A DNA stretch of 64,000 nucleotides from NCBI RefSeq assembly GCF_014203325.1, contig NZ_JACHIV010000001.1, positions 6,015,501 through 6,079,500 on the forward strand. The letters are read 5' to 3'. Both the position numbers and the translations under genes were made by a program. Below the pieces are notes generated by a model. The model was given only the letters and a program-made list of their open reading frames with translations, had not been told where the DNA came from and did no database searches. The DNA is from Saccharopolyspora gloriosae. Lineage in GTDB: Bacteria > Actinomycetota > Actinomycetes > Mycobacteriales > Pseudonocardiaceae. This document shows positions 8,871 through 19,163 of this stretch, piece by piece; within the stretch, counting starts at the first letter, position 1, and each line of letters begins with the position of its first letter.

Positions 8871-10050
8871 GAGCCACCTCCGCTGTTCCCGGCCTTTCCC
8901 GGGTTTCCGGCCTTTCCCCAGCCATGGACTTCTCAGCGCCGGTGACCCCCGTCGCATTCCCGAGGCGCAGCACCCACGACCACACCCGTTGCAACGAATC
9001 GAGGCTGTGCCCGGCGACGAGCCCGTCCAGGTGCGGCAGCGCCGCCACGATCCCGGACTGCACCGGCGCGTACCCCTCGTGCCCGGCGTGCGGGTTCGCC
9101 CACACCACGGCGCGGGCCAGCCGCCGCAACCTGCGCAGCTGCTCGTCGAGCAGGCTCACGTCGCCGCGCTCCCAGCCGTCGGAGAACACCACGATCACCG
9201 CTCCCCTGGCGACCCCGCGCTGCCCCCACCGGTCCAGGAAGGCCCGCAGCGTTTCGCCGAGCCGGGTGCCGCCGGAGAAGTCCGGCACCGCCTTCGACGC
9301 CGCGCGCAGCGCGTGCTCCGGGTCCCGCTGGCGCAGCTGCCGGGTCACGCGGGTCATCCGGGTGCCCAGCGTGAACACCTCGGTGCTCGCCGGGGCGCGG
9401 CGGGTCACCACGTGCGCGAAGCGCAGCAGCGCGTCCGCGTACGGGCTCATCGAGCCGGACACGTCGATCAGCAGCACCACCCGGCGCGGCCTGCGGGCCC
9501 GGCGGTGCCGGACGAGGCGCAGCGGTTCGCCACCGGTGCGCAGCATCGTCCGCAGCGTCGCGCGGGAATCCAGCGGTCCGCGTCGCGAACGGCTCCACCG
9601 CACGGCGGGACGGCTCGGCGGGTCCGGGCGCAACCGCGCGAACAGGCGCCGCAGGTGTTCCCGTTCGGCCGCGCCGAGATCGGCCAGGTCGCGGTGGCGC
9701 AGCACCTCGTCGGCGCTGGCCGCCGCCTTGATCGGGTCGTCGTCGGCGGCGTCCTCGTCGGCCTCCCCGGAGGCGAGCGCCGCGATCCGCGTCCGGCGCG
9801 GCGCGCTCGGCACCTCGGCGGCGGGCGGCGGTGCCGCGTCGAACCACGAGGTGAACGCCGCGTCGTAGCGGGCGAGGTCCTCCGGGTCGGAGCACAACGT
9901 CAACCGGCCCGCCCAGTACACCGCGGACCGCTCGGCGAGGCCGGTGTGCTCGGTCGCGGCGAGGAACGCCTGCACCCGGTCGGGCCCGCACGCCATGCCG
10001 GAGTACCGCAGCGACCGGGCGAACCCGACCAGACCGGTGAGCGTGTCCAT
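8863..10050 (-). CDS. CoxE-like VWA domain protein
   Basis: A 395-aa VWA protein of the CoxE family, which works with a MoxR AAA+ partner in assembling molybdenum hydroxylases. An intact MIDAS motif DVSGSMS starts at D196, with the later FSGGTRLGE and VFSDGWERGD blocks of the metal site. The first 190 residues are the CoxE-type helical region. It overlaps xdhC by 8 bp and follows the MoxR gene by 184 bp, so MoxR, VWA and XdhC are probably one maturation unit. Confidence 0.85.
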   Translation of the reverse strand: MDTLTGLVGFARSLRYSGMACGPDRVQAFLAATEHTGLAERSAVYWAGRLTLCSDPEDLARYDAAFTSWFDAAPPPAAEVPSAPRRTRIAALASGEADEDAADDDPIKAAASADEVLRHRDLADLGAAEREHLRRLFARLRPDPPSRPAVRWSRSRRGPLDSRATLRTMLRTGGEPLRLVRHRRARRPRRVVLLIDVSGSMSPYADALLRFAHVVTRRAPASTEVFTLGTRMTRVTRQLRQRDPEHALRAASKAVPDFSGGTRLGETLRAFLDRWGQRGVARGAVIVVFSDGWERGDVSLLDEQLRRLRRLARAVVWANPHAGHEGYAPVQSGIVAALPHLDGLVAGHSLDSLQRVWSWVLRLGNATGVTGAEKSMAGERPETRERPGTAEVARA

Positions 10051-10234
10051 TCCCCCATTGTGCCGCGAAAAACGCGTCCGGAGGACGCCTGATCGGCAGG
10101 ACGGGCGGAGTCGCGCTCGCCCGGCACCGGCGGAGCGCTCGAACGCCGACGCCCTCGGCCGTCCCGCTCGCCGCGACGAGCGCGCAGGTCAGGACCCGGT
10201 TCGGCGAGTCAGGGCCCACCGGCGCGGAAGGACC

Positions 10235-11113
10235 TCAGTCCCGATCGTCCGGTTCGCCGAGGATTCCCGAGGCGCGGACCCGGTCGGTGTCCTCGCGGTA
10301 CTTCAGGACGGCCCCCAGCGTGGCGGCGGCCGAGTCCGCGTCGAAGGTGTCGTCGTCCAGGGCCTGCAACGCCTGCGCCCAGTCCAGCGCCTCGGCGACG
10401 CCCGGTGGTTTCACCAGGTCCAGTTCCCGCATCCGCTGCACCGCTTCCGCCACCTGCCCGGCCAGCCGCGGGCGCAGGTCCGGCAACCTGCGGCGCAGGA
10501 TGCCCACCTCGCGCTCCAGGTCCGGGTGCTCCAGCCAGTGGTAGAGGCAGCGGCGCTTGAGCGCGTCGTGGACTTCGCGGGTGCGGTTCGACGTCAGCAC
10601 CACCACCGGCGGGACGGTGGCGCGGACCTCGCCGAACTCGGGGATGCTCACCGCGTATTCGGACAGCACCTCCAGCAGGAACGCCTCGAACTCGTCGTCG
10701 GCGCGGTCGATCTCGTCGACCAGCAGCACGCACGGCGCTTCCCGCAGCGCGCGCAGCAGCGGGCGGGCCAGCAGGAATCGTTCGGTGTAGAGCGAGGATT
10801 CGGCGGCATCCGCGTCCAGCGCGCCCTCGGTGGCGGCCTCCAGGGTCCGCAGGTGCAGCAGCTGCCGCGGGAAGTCCCAGTCGTAGAGGGCCTGCGACGC
10901 GTCGATGCCCTCGTGGCACTGCAACCGGATCAGGTCCACGCCCAGCGCCTTGGCCAGCGCCTGCGCGAGCGCGGTCTTGCCGGTCCCCGGCTCCCCTTCG
11001 CACAGCAGCGGGCGCCGCATGCTCAGGGCGAGGAACGCGGCGGTCGCGATCCCCGCGTTCGGCAGGTACCCCGCATCGTCCAACGCCGCGGCCACCGCGC
11101 TCGGGGACCACAT
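10235..11113 (-). CDS. MoxR-type AAA+ ATPase (CoxD-like)
   Basis: A 292-aa MoxR-family chaperone ATPase. Walker A is GEPGTGKT at residues 40-47, Walker B is LLVDEIDR near residue 120, and sensor 1 is VVVLTSNRTREVHDAL. The RRCLYHWLEHPD segment is typical of the CoxD branch. In known cox loci CoxD and CoxE activate the apo-hydrolase. The ATG at 11113 is used; a GTG at 11137 in the same frame is a possible alternative. It is the first gene of the minus-strand cox maturation set. Confidence 0.87.
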   Translation of the reverse strand: MWSPSAVAAALDDAGYLPNAGIATAAFLALSMRRPLLCEGEPGTGKTALAQALAKALGVDLIRLQCHEGIDASQALYDWDFPRQLLHLRTLEAATEGALDADAAESSLYTERFLLARPLLRALREAPCVLLVDEIDRADDEFEAFLLEVLSEYAVSIPEFGEVRATVPPVVVLTSNRTREVHDALKRRCLYHWLEHPDLEREVGILRRRLPDLRPRLAGQVAEAVQRMRELDLVKPPGVAEALDWAQALQALDDDTFDADSAAATLGAVLKYREDTDRVRASGILGEPDDRD

Positions 11114-11203
11114 CCCCACCTCACCGTCATCACCCACACCACGAGCGTAAGCGAGCCCCCGCTCACTTCCACCATCCCGCCGAACGTTGTTCAACCTCCG
11201 CCA

Positions 11204-11348
11204 ATTTCGCGAGAAGTCGAAGGACGACCCATCCCGGCGTGCTCCCCTCCGACCGACGATCCCCCCTGGCCACGACACCGCGCTCGGGTCGAGATCGAGG
11301 CCGTTCGCGTGCGAACCTATTTCGATTTCTCGCGAAATCGCGCGAAAT
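11204..11348. repeat. CTCGCGAAA inverted repeat, family R3, copy 1
   Basis: Two perfect 12-bp arms, ATTTCGCGAGAA at 11204-11215 and its complement at 11327-11338, lie 111 bp apart; a further CGCGAAAT follows at 11341. The same layout recurs at 48137-48280. The arms lie between the SUFU-like gene (3' side) and the moxR start, so one arm may fall in the moxR promoter. Confidence 0.65.
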
Positions 11349-11365
11349 CCGACACGCCGGGGGCG

Positions 11366-11923
11366 TCAGGCGGCGGAGGGACGGGTGATGTCGGTGAGGT
11401 CCACGTTGCGCTGTTCCCAGCGGTCGTAGAGGGCGTCCCTGCCGTAGCGGGCCACCAGCTGCGACTCGGCGCGGGTGATCGGCAGCAGCGTGATCAGCTG
11501 CAGCACCGGCGTGCCGTCCTCGTCGAGCAGCACGTCGAACTCGTCGGCGAGGTAGGGGTGCGGCGCGGCGAGCGCGCCCGCGACCTCCGTGCCGGGTAGC
11601 AGCGCCCGATCGTTCATGATCAGCGCGCCGTAGCCGACCCGGCTGTTCGACTCGGTGAGCAGCTCGGCGATCACCGAGGTCAGGTGCCGCCCGTACCGCT
11701 CCTGGTCGGCGTGCACCGTGCACAGCACCTCTTGCGGCAGCGGCGCGCCCGCGGTGTGCTCGCGCAGGCCGCTGGTCAGCAGCGACACGTACGGGCCGGA
11801 GTGGTGGTCGCAGTACACGAGGTGGTAGTCGCGTTCGCGCCCCTCGGTGTCCCGGCTGTCGGCTCCGCGCACGGTGCCGACGTACTTCTCGACGTGCGCG
11901 GGAAACCCGCTGAACCGGCTCAT
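11366..11923 (-). CDS. Suppressor-of-fused-like domain protein
   Basis: A 185-aa soluble protein that looks like the bacterial SUFU-domain family: an N-terminal HVEKYVG start, a central PLPQEVLCTVH strand, and a C-terminal LITLLPITRAESQLVARYG block where the LLPIT-x-x-E motif is typical. Bacterial members have no established biochemical role; some sit with toxin immunity genes. No signal peptide or membrane segment is visible. It is a single gene on the minus strand. The family call rests on motif resemblance only. Confidence 0.55.
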   Translation of the reverse strand: MSRFSGFPAHVEKYVGTVRGADSRDTEGRERDYHLVYCDHHSGPYVSLLTSGLREHTAGAPLPQEVLCTVHADQERYGRHLTSVIAELLTESNSRVGYGALIMNDRALLPGTEVAGALAAPHPYLADEFDVLLDEDGTPVLQLITLLPITRAESQLVARYGRDALYDRWEQRNVDLTDITRPSAA

Positions 11924-12067
11924 GCCGCCACCCCTTCCGTCGAGCCGATCATGTCACGCGCCCGCGCGGAGCCCGGGGCGCCCTGAGCCCGCGCGGTGGG
12001 CGAGGTCGGGGTTCGACCGGGGGCGTCCCGGAGGTTCGCGGGCCGCTCGCCCGGCAAGCTGGCGACC

Positions 12068-12415
12068 ATGACCGAGACGACGAACCACCGCTTCGACGAG
12101 ACCACCGCCCAGGTCGATGCCCCGTCCGCGAGCACCGCGACGGCGGCTCCCGGCGCGGAGCACGTGCCGGGAGCCGAGTCCACCGGCCGCGATCAGACCA
12201 CCGGCACCACGAACGGCGCCGCCGCGGAACCCGCGTATCGGCGGTTCCGGCGGCGGCGCGACGGGCTGATCGCCGGGGTGTGCGGCGGCGTGGGCGACCT
12301 GCTGGGCGTGGACGCCACCCTGGTCCGGGTGGGCCTGGTCGCCGCCACCATCCTCGGCTTCGGTTCGGGAATCCTGCTCTACCTGGTCTGCTGGGTCCTC
12401 GTCCCGCAGGACTGA
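12068..12415 (+). CDS. PspC domain membrane protein
   Basis: A 115-aa protein with a hydrophilic N-terminal half and a C-terminal PspC domain: RRRDGLIAGVCGGVGDLLGVDATLVR (read as separate motifs) leading into a single hydrophobic helix ILGFGSGILLYLVCWVLVP. PspC proteins act in envelope stress sensing or as membrane-bound regulators. The ATG at 12068 is used because the region before it lacks PspC features. It converges on the GH84 gene with 6 bp between stops. Confidence 0.82.
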   Translation: MTETTNHRFDETTAQVDAPSASTATAAPGAEHVPGAESTGRDQTTGTTNGAAAEPAYRRFRRRRDGLIAGVCGGVGDLLGVDATLVRVGLVAATILGFGSGILLYLVCWVLVPQD

Positions 12416-12421
12416 AGGAGA

Positions 12422-14446
12422 TCAGGGCAGCTGCGGCGCCTCCCGGACGAAGACGTCGAGCACCCCGTCGGCGAGCCGGACGGCGCCCTGCGGCCGGGTC
12501 TCCCCCGGCACCGTCTGCACCTGTTCGGCCCGGCGGCCCAGCTCCGCGGCGGCGGCGAACCGCTCGTCGGCGACCGCCTGGTTGCCGTCCTGGCGCGCCT
12601 GCAGTCCGTCCACCGTGGTCACGAGCGCGTCGCCCCACAGGTCGGTGGCCTGCAGCCAGGGCTCGGAGTCGGCGGCGAAGTCCTTCGGCGCCGAGGACCG
12701 GATCCGTTCGGGCGCCTGCGCGATCTGCTGGGCGTAGTCGCGCAGCCCGGCGAGGGCCTTCGCCCGATCGCCCCCGTCCCACTCGCCGCGGAACTCCTCC
12801 AGCCGACGTTCCAGCTCCGGCGCGGGCGGCTGCCACGGGGAACCGTTGGCCAGCGGCGACATGCTGTTGAGGTCGAAGAACACCAGCAGCGCCCGGGTGG
12901 TCTCCGGGTCGGCCGCCGACGCAGGCCGCAGCGCCGCCGACGGGTCCGTCGCCAGGTAGCGGGCCGCGGCGCGGTGCGCGCGCTGCGCGTCGAAATCGTC
13001 GTCGTTCCAGGCGAAGTCGGCGGCGCCGACCTCGACGACCTTGCTGGCCGCGGCCTGGTTCATCGGGTTCACCACGTCGCCGACGAGCTGTTCGCTCAAC
13101 CCCGGTTCGCGTTCCCCGTACGGCCCGAGCAGCAACCGGCCGACGGACTTGTTGAAGTCGTTGACCGGGTAGTTGTCCCAGAGGAACACCTTCCGGCCCC
13201 ACACCTGCGCGGCCTTCTCCGCGTCCGAGACGGTGATCTGCTCGGGGATCACGCCGTCCCCGGTCCACATCACCACGACCCGCGGGTCGAGCCCGTCGCG
13301 CAGCGCCGTCTTGTACGCCGAGTCGTCGTAGTCGGAGTACTCGGTCGGCACCGTCTGCAGCGGCTGCGCGCCGGGATGGGTGTCGATGAATTCGCGCTGC
13401 ACCCGGCTGAGCAGTTCGGCTTGCGCGCGGCCCGCGGCGGCTTCGCCCGGTGCGCCGTAGCGCTCCTGGTCTTCGGCGCAGTTCCAGCGGGTGTAGGAGA
13501 TGTCGTCGAACGGCACGGAGAAGTCCCGCACCCCCGAGTCGTACACGGCCTGCAACTTCGCTTGCAGCGCTTGGAAATCGGCGGGGTCGTTGTAGCAGAT
13601 CGACGTTCCCGGCGAGAGCGCGAAGGTGAACTTCACGTGGTGCGCCCCGGCCTGGCCGATGAGCTGCTTGACCTCGTCGAGCTTGTCCGCCGGGTACGGC
13701 TCGCGCCAGCGCTCCCGGTGGTACGGGTCGTCCTTCGGCGCGTAGATGTAGGTGTTGAGCTTGACGTCGCCGTAGAACGCGAGCTGGTCCATCCGTTCGG
13801 CGTGCGTCCACGGGCTGCCGTAGAAGCCTTCGATCGAGCCGCGCAGCGGCATGTTCGGCTGGTCCACGACGCCGACCCCGGCGATCCGGCCGGGCGAGGC
13901 GAGCTGGCGCAGCGTCTGCACGCCGTAGTAGGCGCCGGTCGCGTCGTCCGCCCCGAGCACCACGCTGTCCTGCCCGCCGCGGGCCGCGAACACGTAGCCC
14001 TCTTCGGGCAGCGAACCGGGGGCTCCCCAGCCGTTGGCCTGCAGGCCCTTCACGATCCCCGGGGCCATCCGGTCACCGATCCGGACCAGCAGTGTCGCGT
14101 CCTCGGCGGCCGCGCCGGGTTCGCGCACGACGACGTCGGAGGCACCGGCTTCGCGCAGCACGCGCTGCGCCAGGTCCCGGGTCTGCGGGTCGACGAACGG
14201 GTCGACGACGAGTTCGACCTTGCCGCGCACCGCCACGTCGTCGCCGAGCCGTTCCGCCTTCTGCGGCTGCGGCACCACTTCCGGCACTCCTTCGGCCGGG
14301 TAGGACGCCGGCCCCGATTCGCCGCCGGTCGGGGGCTGCTGCGGAGGCGGTGCCGCCGCATCGGTGCAGCCCGCGGCGATCAGAGCGGCGCTGAGCAGCA
14401 TCGCCGCCGCACCACCGACCCGGCGCCACGCACCTGAACTGGCCAT
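12422..14446 (-). CDS. GH84 beta-N-acetylglucosaminidase lipoprotein
   Basis: A 674-aa lipoprotein with signal peptide and lipobox-like LIAAGC near residue 25. An N-terminal GH20b-like domain is followed by the GH84 catalytic barrel (GSIEGFYGSPW, then VPFDDISY with the catalytic Asp pair D314/D315) and a helical C-terminal domain. GH84 enzymes remove terminal N-acetylglucosamine by substrate-assisted catalysis. GGAGG lies nine bases before the ATG. Chitin or peptidoglycan fragments are likely substrates, which fits the DasR-type amino-sugar genes near 44-48 kb. The long open frame upstream of 14446 is repeat element A, not coding. Confidence 0.88.
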   Translation of the reverse strand: MASSGAWRRVGGAAAMLLSAALIAAGCTDAAAPPPQQPPTGGESGPASYPAEGVPEVVPQPQKAERLGDDVAVRGKVELVVDPFVDPQTRDLAQRVLREAGASDVVVREPGAAAEDATLLVRIGDRMAPGIVKGLQANGWGAPGSLPEEGYVFAARGGQDSVVLGADDATGAYYGVQTLRQLASPGRIAGVGVVDQPNMPLRGSIEGFYGSPWTHAERMDQLAFYGDVKLNTYIYAPKDDPYHRERWREPYPADKLDEVKQLIGQAGAHHVKFTFALSPGTSICYNDPADFQALQAKLQAVYDSGVRDFSVPFDDISYTRWNCAEDQERYGAPGEAAAGRAQAELLSRVQREFIDTHPGAQPLQTVPTEYSDYDDSAYKTALRDGLDPRVVVMWTGDGVIPEQITVSDAEKAAQVWGRKVFLWDNYPVNDFNKSVGRLLLGPYGEREPGLSEQLVGDVVNPMNQAAASKVVEVGAADFAWNDDDFDAQRAHRAAARYLATDPSAALRPASAADPETTRALLVFFDLNSMSPLANGSPWQPPAPELERRLEEFRGEWDGGDRAKALAGLRDYAQQIAQAPERIRSSAPKDFAADSEPWLQATDLWGDALVTTVDGLQARQDGNQAVADERFAAAAELGRRAEQVQTVPGETRPQGAVRLADGVLDVFVREAPQLP

Positions 14447-14699
14447 CCGCCCGAACCTCCTCAACCCGTAGTACCCGGAACACGCGGCACTCAGGAGATC
14501 ACACCGCCCCCGCGATCGCCGTGACCTGACCGGCTTGCGCCACCGATTCCCACCACCGCCACCCCCGGAATCCCCCGTTCGACGCCACACCCAGCACCGT
14601 CCCTCACCCCAAGGCGACAACCCCCACGAAGACCAACGAAGCAAAACCCACCGTCCCCCACCAAGTCCCTGCCACGAGCGAGCGAAACCACCCCTCCCT

Positions 14700-15205
14700 C
14701 GACAAAGCCGCGCAATGCGCGACAAAGCCCACCTGCCTCGCGGCGAAGCCGTGCCTGGGCGGCGAAGCCGTGCCTGGGCGGCGAAGCCAGCCTGCCTTGC
14801 GGCCGTAGGCCGTGCCTGTATTCGCGCAGCGAATAGCCCACGCAAGCAAGCCGACCACCCGCGGGTTCTCAGCGTCCTTCTCGCGAGGACAGCTTTTTCC
14901 CTCGTGGCGGAGCCACTCGGGAAAAAGATCCCGCAGCGAGAAGGACGCTGAGGTTCCGCTACCCGGACACCCCAGCAACACCAGCCGTGGAAGCAATCCC
15001 TAAAGCCGACCTTCCACGCACCACCGAAACCACACGCCCAAACCCGGGAAGGCTCTAAAACCCGACGCCGCACACCAAGCCGAGCGGGACTCCACAAACC
15101 CAGCCACACACCCAAGCCGGGCAGGCTCTAAAACCCGACCCCCCACGCCAAGCCGAGCGAGACTCCACAACCCAACCCCCACGCCAAGCCAGGGAGACTC
15201 CAAAG
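14700..15205 (+). repeat. Covariant palindromic repeat R2, copy A (long subtype)
   Basis: Order on the plus strand: mini-hairpin array (14700-14815, GGCGAAGCC units), hairpin TATTCGC-GCA-GCGAATA (14819-14835), then the core. The core outer arms are 14870-14884 and 14936-14950, CAG-CGTCCTT-CTCGC against its exact complement. Inside are CTTTTTCCC/GGGAAAAAG and GTGGC-GGA-GCCAC. The tail after 15000 is shared, in reverse, only with copy F. Confidence 0.85.
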
Positions 15206-15216
15206 CCCCCTAGACG

Positions 15217-15254
15217 CGAAGAAGGGCCGCCCCCGCAGGAACGGCCCTTCTTCG
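15217..15254 (-). terminator. groEL rho-independent-like terminator
   Basis: A perfect 13-bp stem (CGAAGAAGGGCCG and its complement) with a 12-base loop lies 42 bp after the groEL stop. There is no long U-run, which is common in actinobacteria. Confidence 0.8.
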
Positions 15255-15295
15255 TGCGATAGCTGGGATTCAAGAATCCCGGGTATCGGCTTGGG

Positions 15296-16951
<1,656 letters not shown>

Positions 16952-17085
16952 CTATCTGGACGCCACGAAAGGCAGGTACACCCCGTGGCAGGACTCTGTG
17001 CTCGGCCAGGCTCGGTGCCCGCGACGGACGACCGGTCACGCGAAGCCGTCGTGTGGCGACGCGCGGACGGCCTCACCGTCCCGAC

Positions 17086-17112
17086 CTGGCACTCAACTGC
17101 GCTGAGTGCCAG
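17086..17112 (-). promoter_or_regulatory. CIRCE operator 1 (HrcA site)
   Basis: CTGGCACTC-N9-GAGTGCCAG, a perfect 9-9-9 inverted repeat about 150 bp upstream of the groEL start. It is the proximal of two HrcA sites and lies just downstream of the inferred -10 box. Confidence 0.85.
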
Positions 17113-17117
17113 ATCCA

Positions 17118-17147
17118 GGTTTAGCACTCCCGCACGGCGAGTGCAAG
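17118..17147 (-). promoter_or_regulatory. CIRCE operator 2 overlapping the groEL promoter
   Basis: Read on the minus strand this is CTTGCACTC-N9-GAGTGCTAA (17147-17121). The same bases supply a -35 box TTGCAC (17146-17141) and, 17 bp on, a -10 box TAAACC (17123-17118), so bound HrcA would cover the promoter. Confidence 0.88.
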
Positions 17148-17234
17148 CCGCTCAGGTCGGGCACCGCCCCGGCCAGCCGCTTTTCCCCCGTTCGAGCCGC
17201 GGGCGGGCCATCCATCGGGTGGCCAACGCCATGC

Positions 17235-18542
17235 TCACTCGGTGACGGTCGGGACCTCGGTGGGCAGCCTGCCCGGATCGTAGGACGAGGAGTTCTCCGC
17301 GGAGCGCGGGGCGCCGCCGGAGCCACCGGAACCGCCGCCCGCCGAGGACGCCATCGCGATGAACACGATCACGAGCACGATCGCGGCGATGGCGATCAGC
17401 AGCGGCACCAGCCACTTCACCGAGCCGCCGCCCTTGTTCGTGGCGAACGAGGAGGACTGCGCGGGCATCGGCGGGCGCAGCCGCACCGGGTCGCCGCCCG
17501 GACCGGACGGCGGGCGCGGCGGCTGGTACTGCGGCCCGTACGGACTCGGCGGACGCGGACCCTGCGGCAGCGGCGGCGCCTGCTGCGGACCGGTGCCCGG
17601 GTTCGGCGCCGGGGCGGGCTGCTGCTGCGGAAGCGGGCCGGACTGCTGGGCGAACTGCGGGCCGGACGGCGGGCCGACGGTCGGCATCGTCTTCTTCGTC
17701 GGCGCGTCCGGGGGCGCGTTCAGCGCGGCCTTCGCCGCCGCCATCAGCTCCTTGCAGGTGTCGTAGCGCTGGTCGGGCTTCTTCGACATGCCCTTGCGCA
17801 GCACCTCGTCCAGCCCGACCGGCAGCGACATCAGCGACAGCGCCGACGGCGGCGCGGTGCTCAGGTGCCCCTGGATGACCTCCTGCACCTGCCCCTGGAA
17901 GGGCGGGCGGCCGGTGAGGCAGGCGAACAGCATGCAGCACAGCGCGTACAGGTCGGTGCGGCCGTCGACGGGCTCGCCGCGCAGGTGTTCCGGTGCCGCG
18001 TAGGTCGGGGAACCGAGGAAGTCGCCGGAGCTGGTGCGGTGGCCGGTGGCGCCGCGCCGGGTGAGCCCGAAGTCCGCGAGGTACACGTGCTCGCTGGAGG
18101 ATTCCCGCGAGGTCACCAGCACGTTCGCCGGCTTCAGGTCGAGGTGCACGAGACCGCGCTCGTGCAGCATGTCGAGCGCCTCGGCGACCTGGCTGAGCAG
18201 CTCCAGCGCGCGCGGCGGCGAGATCGGGCCGTCCTTGATCAGGCTGGCCAGGTCCGATCCGTCGACCAGCCGCATCGCGATGTAGAGCATGCCGTCGACC
18301 TCGCCGAAGTCGTACAGCGGCACGATGTTCGCGTGGTCGATGGCCGAGGTGTTGCGGGCTTCGTCGACGAACCGCTCGCGGAACTCGGCGTCACCGGTGA
18401 TGTGCTCACCCATGATCTTGAGCGCGACCTTGCGGCCCAGCCGGGTATCGGTGGCGCGGTACATCACGCTCATACCGCCGCGGCCGAGGACTCCGTCGAT
18501 CTTGTAGTGGCCGAGGCGGCGCCCGGTGAGGTCTTCCGACAC
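17235..18542 (-). CDS. Membrane Ser/Thr protein kinase, HLD-type catalytic loop
   Basis: A 435-aa PknB-like kinase: glycine loop GRGGMS near residue 21, ATP lysine K42, DFG at 157-159, and the GSPTYAAPEHL activation segment. The catalytic loop reads H133-L-D135-LKPAN, so the Arg of HRD is Leu (non-RD) while the catalytic Asp is kept. A proline/glutamine-rich linker (about 280-370) leads to one transmembrane helix near residue 375-398 and a short extracytoplasmic tail without PASTA domains. It sits alone between groEL and cspA on the minus strand, so no target is implied. Confidence 0.92.
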   Translation of the reverse strand: MSEDLTGRRLGHYKIDGVLGRGGMSVMYRATDTRLGRKVALKIMGEHITGDAEFRERFVDEARNTSAIDHANIVPLYDFGEVDGMLYIAMRLVDGSDLASLIKDGPISPPRALELLSQVAEALDMLHERGLVHLDLKPANVLVTSRESSSEHVYLADFGLTRRGATGHRTSSGDFLGSPTYAAPEHLRGEPVDGRTDLYALCCMLFACLTGRPPFQGQVQEVIQGHLSTAPPSALSLMSLPVGLDEVLRKGMSKKPDQRYDTCKELMAAAKAALNAPPDAPTKKTMPTVGPPSGPQFAQQSGPLPQQQPAPAPNPGTGPQQAPPLPQGPRPPSPYGPQYQPPRPPSGPGGDPVRLRPPMPAQSSSFATNKGGGSVKWLVPLLIAIAAIVLVIVFIAMASSAGGGSGGSGGAPRSAENSSSYDPGRLPTEVPTVTE

Positions 18543-18627
18543 GCGAAGCAGCCTAACGTCCCGCGATCACCTCCGTCTTCGGGTTCCGCGAGTCCGATCT
18601 CGCATCGATGCGGACTCGGCCCGGAAC

Positions 18628-18668
18628 GCCCAGTGGCCCGCCCCTCGAAACGGGGCGGGCCACTGGGC
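18628..18668 (-). terminator. cspA terminator
   Basis: A perfect 17-bp GC-rich stem with a 7-base loop, 8 bp after the cspA stop. It would also insulate the kinase gene downstream. Confidence 0.85.
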
Positions 18669-18676
18669 GACGAGCT

Positions 18677-18880
18677 TCAGACCTTGCGGACGCCGTCAGC
18701 CTGGCTTCGGCCGTCACGCCCCGCCTTCACTTCGAATTCGACCCGGTCACCTTCGGCGAGGGTGCGGAAACCGGACATGTTGATCGCGGAGTAGTGCACG
18801 AACACATCTGAACCACCATCGGTGGCGATGAAGCCGTACCCCTTCTCCGAGTTGAACCATTTGACCGTGCCGACCGCCAC
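18677..18880 (-). CDS. cspA: Cold shock protein
   Basis: A 67-aa single cold-shock domain binding single-stranded RNA/DNA. RNP1 is KGYGFI and RNP2 is VFVHYSA; the start [14 protein letters not shown] is family-typical. It has its own terminator. The C-terminal part ([17 protein letters not shown]) is longer on basic and acidic residues than E. coli CspA but normal for actinobacteria. Confidence 0.95.
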   Translation of the reverse strand: MAVGTVKWFNSEKGYGFIATDGGSDVFVHYSAINMSGFRTLAEGDRVEFEVKAGRDGRSQADGVRKV

Positions 18881-19038
18881 GGCGTCCTCCTCATTGAAAT
18901 GTGACGCACGGCGCCCCGATAAAGCGCCGATGGAGCACGGATGACGCTACCGGAGCCGGACCGATTCGTCCGCTGTCGACCATTGCGACTTTTCCGCTAA
19001 ATACTGCTCCAAAAGAGTGGATTTACCCGCGACTGCGA

Positions 19039-19060
19039 GTAGTGGACCGCATTCCACTAC
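19039..19060. terminator. Hairpin downstream of the AIM24 gene
   Basis: GTAGTGGA and TCCACTAC flank a 6-base loop in an unusually AT-rich 283-bp gap (18881-19163). A second imperfect hairpin follows at about 19075-19098. This could end the minus-strand AIM24 transcript, and the gap also holds the cspA promoter. No gene is seen here. Confidence 0.4.
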
Positions 19061-19163
19061 ACCGAATCGAGGAGTGGAAAATCCTGGAATATTCCACGGT
19101 ATTCGACTTCGGAAAACCGCCGCTCGCTTTCACCGCGGCATGCCGAACGGGCGAATGCGGCGG

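Larger units (their letters stand above)
14447..15295. other. Gene-free stretch: repeat element A, tandem tail, groEL terminator
   Basis: This 849-bp gap holds the GH84 promoter (14447-14520), repeat element A (about 14700-15000), a tail of loosely tandem 60-bp units (15000-15205) rich in CCAAGCCGAGC and GGCTCTAAAACCCGAC, and the groEL terminator. No credible gene is seen; open frames here are shadows of the repeat. Confidence 0.8.

Noticed and set aside
14700..15205. R2 as an insertion sequence
   Set aside because: No transposase frame, and no clear target-site duplication by eye. A non-autonomous REP-like element remains possible.
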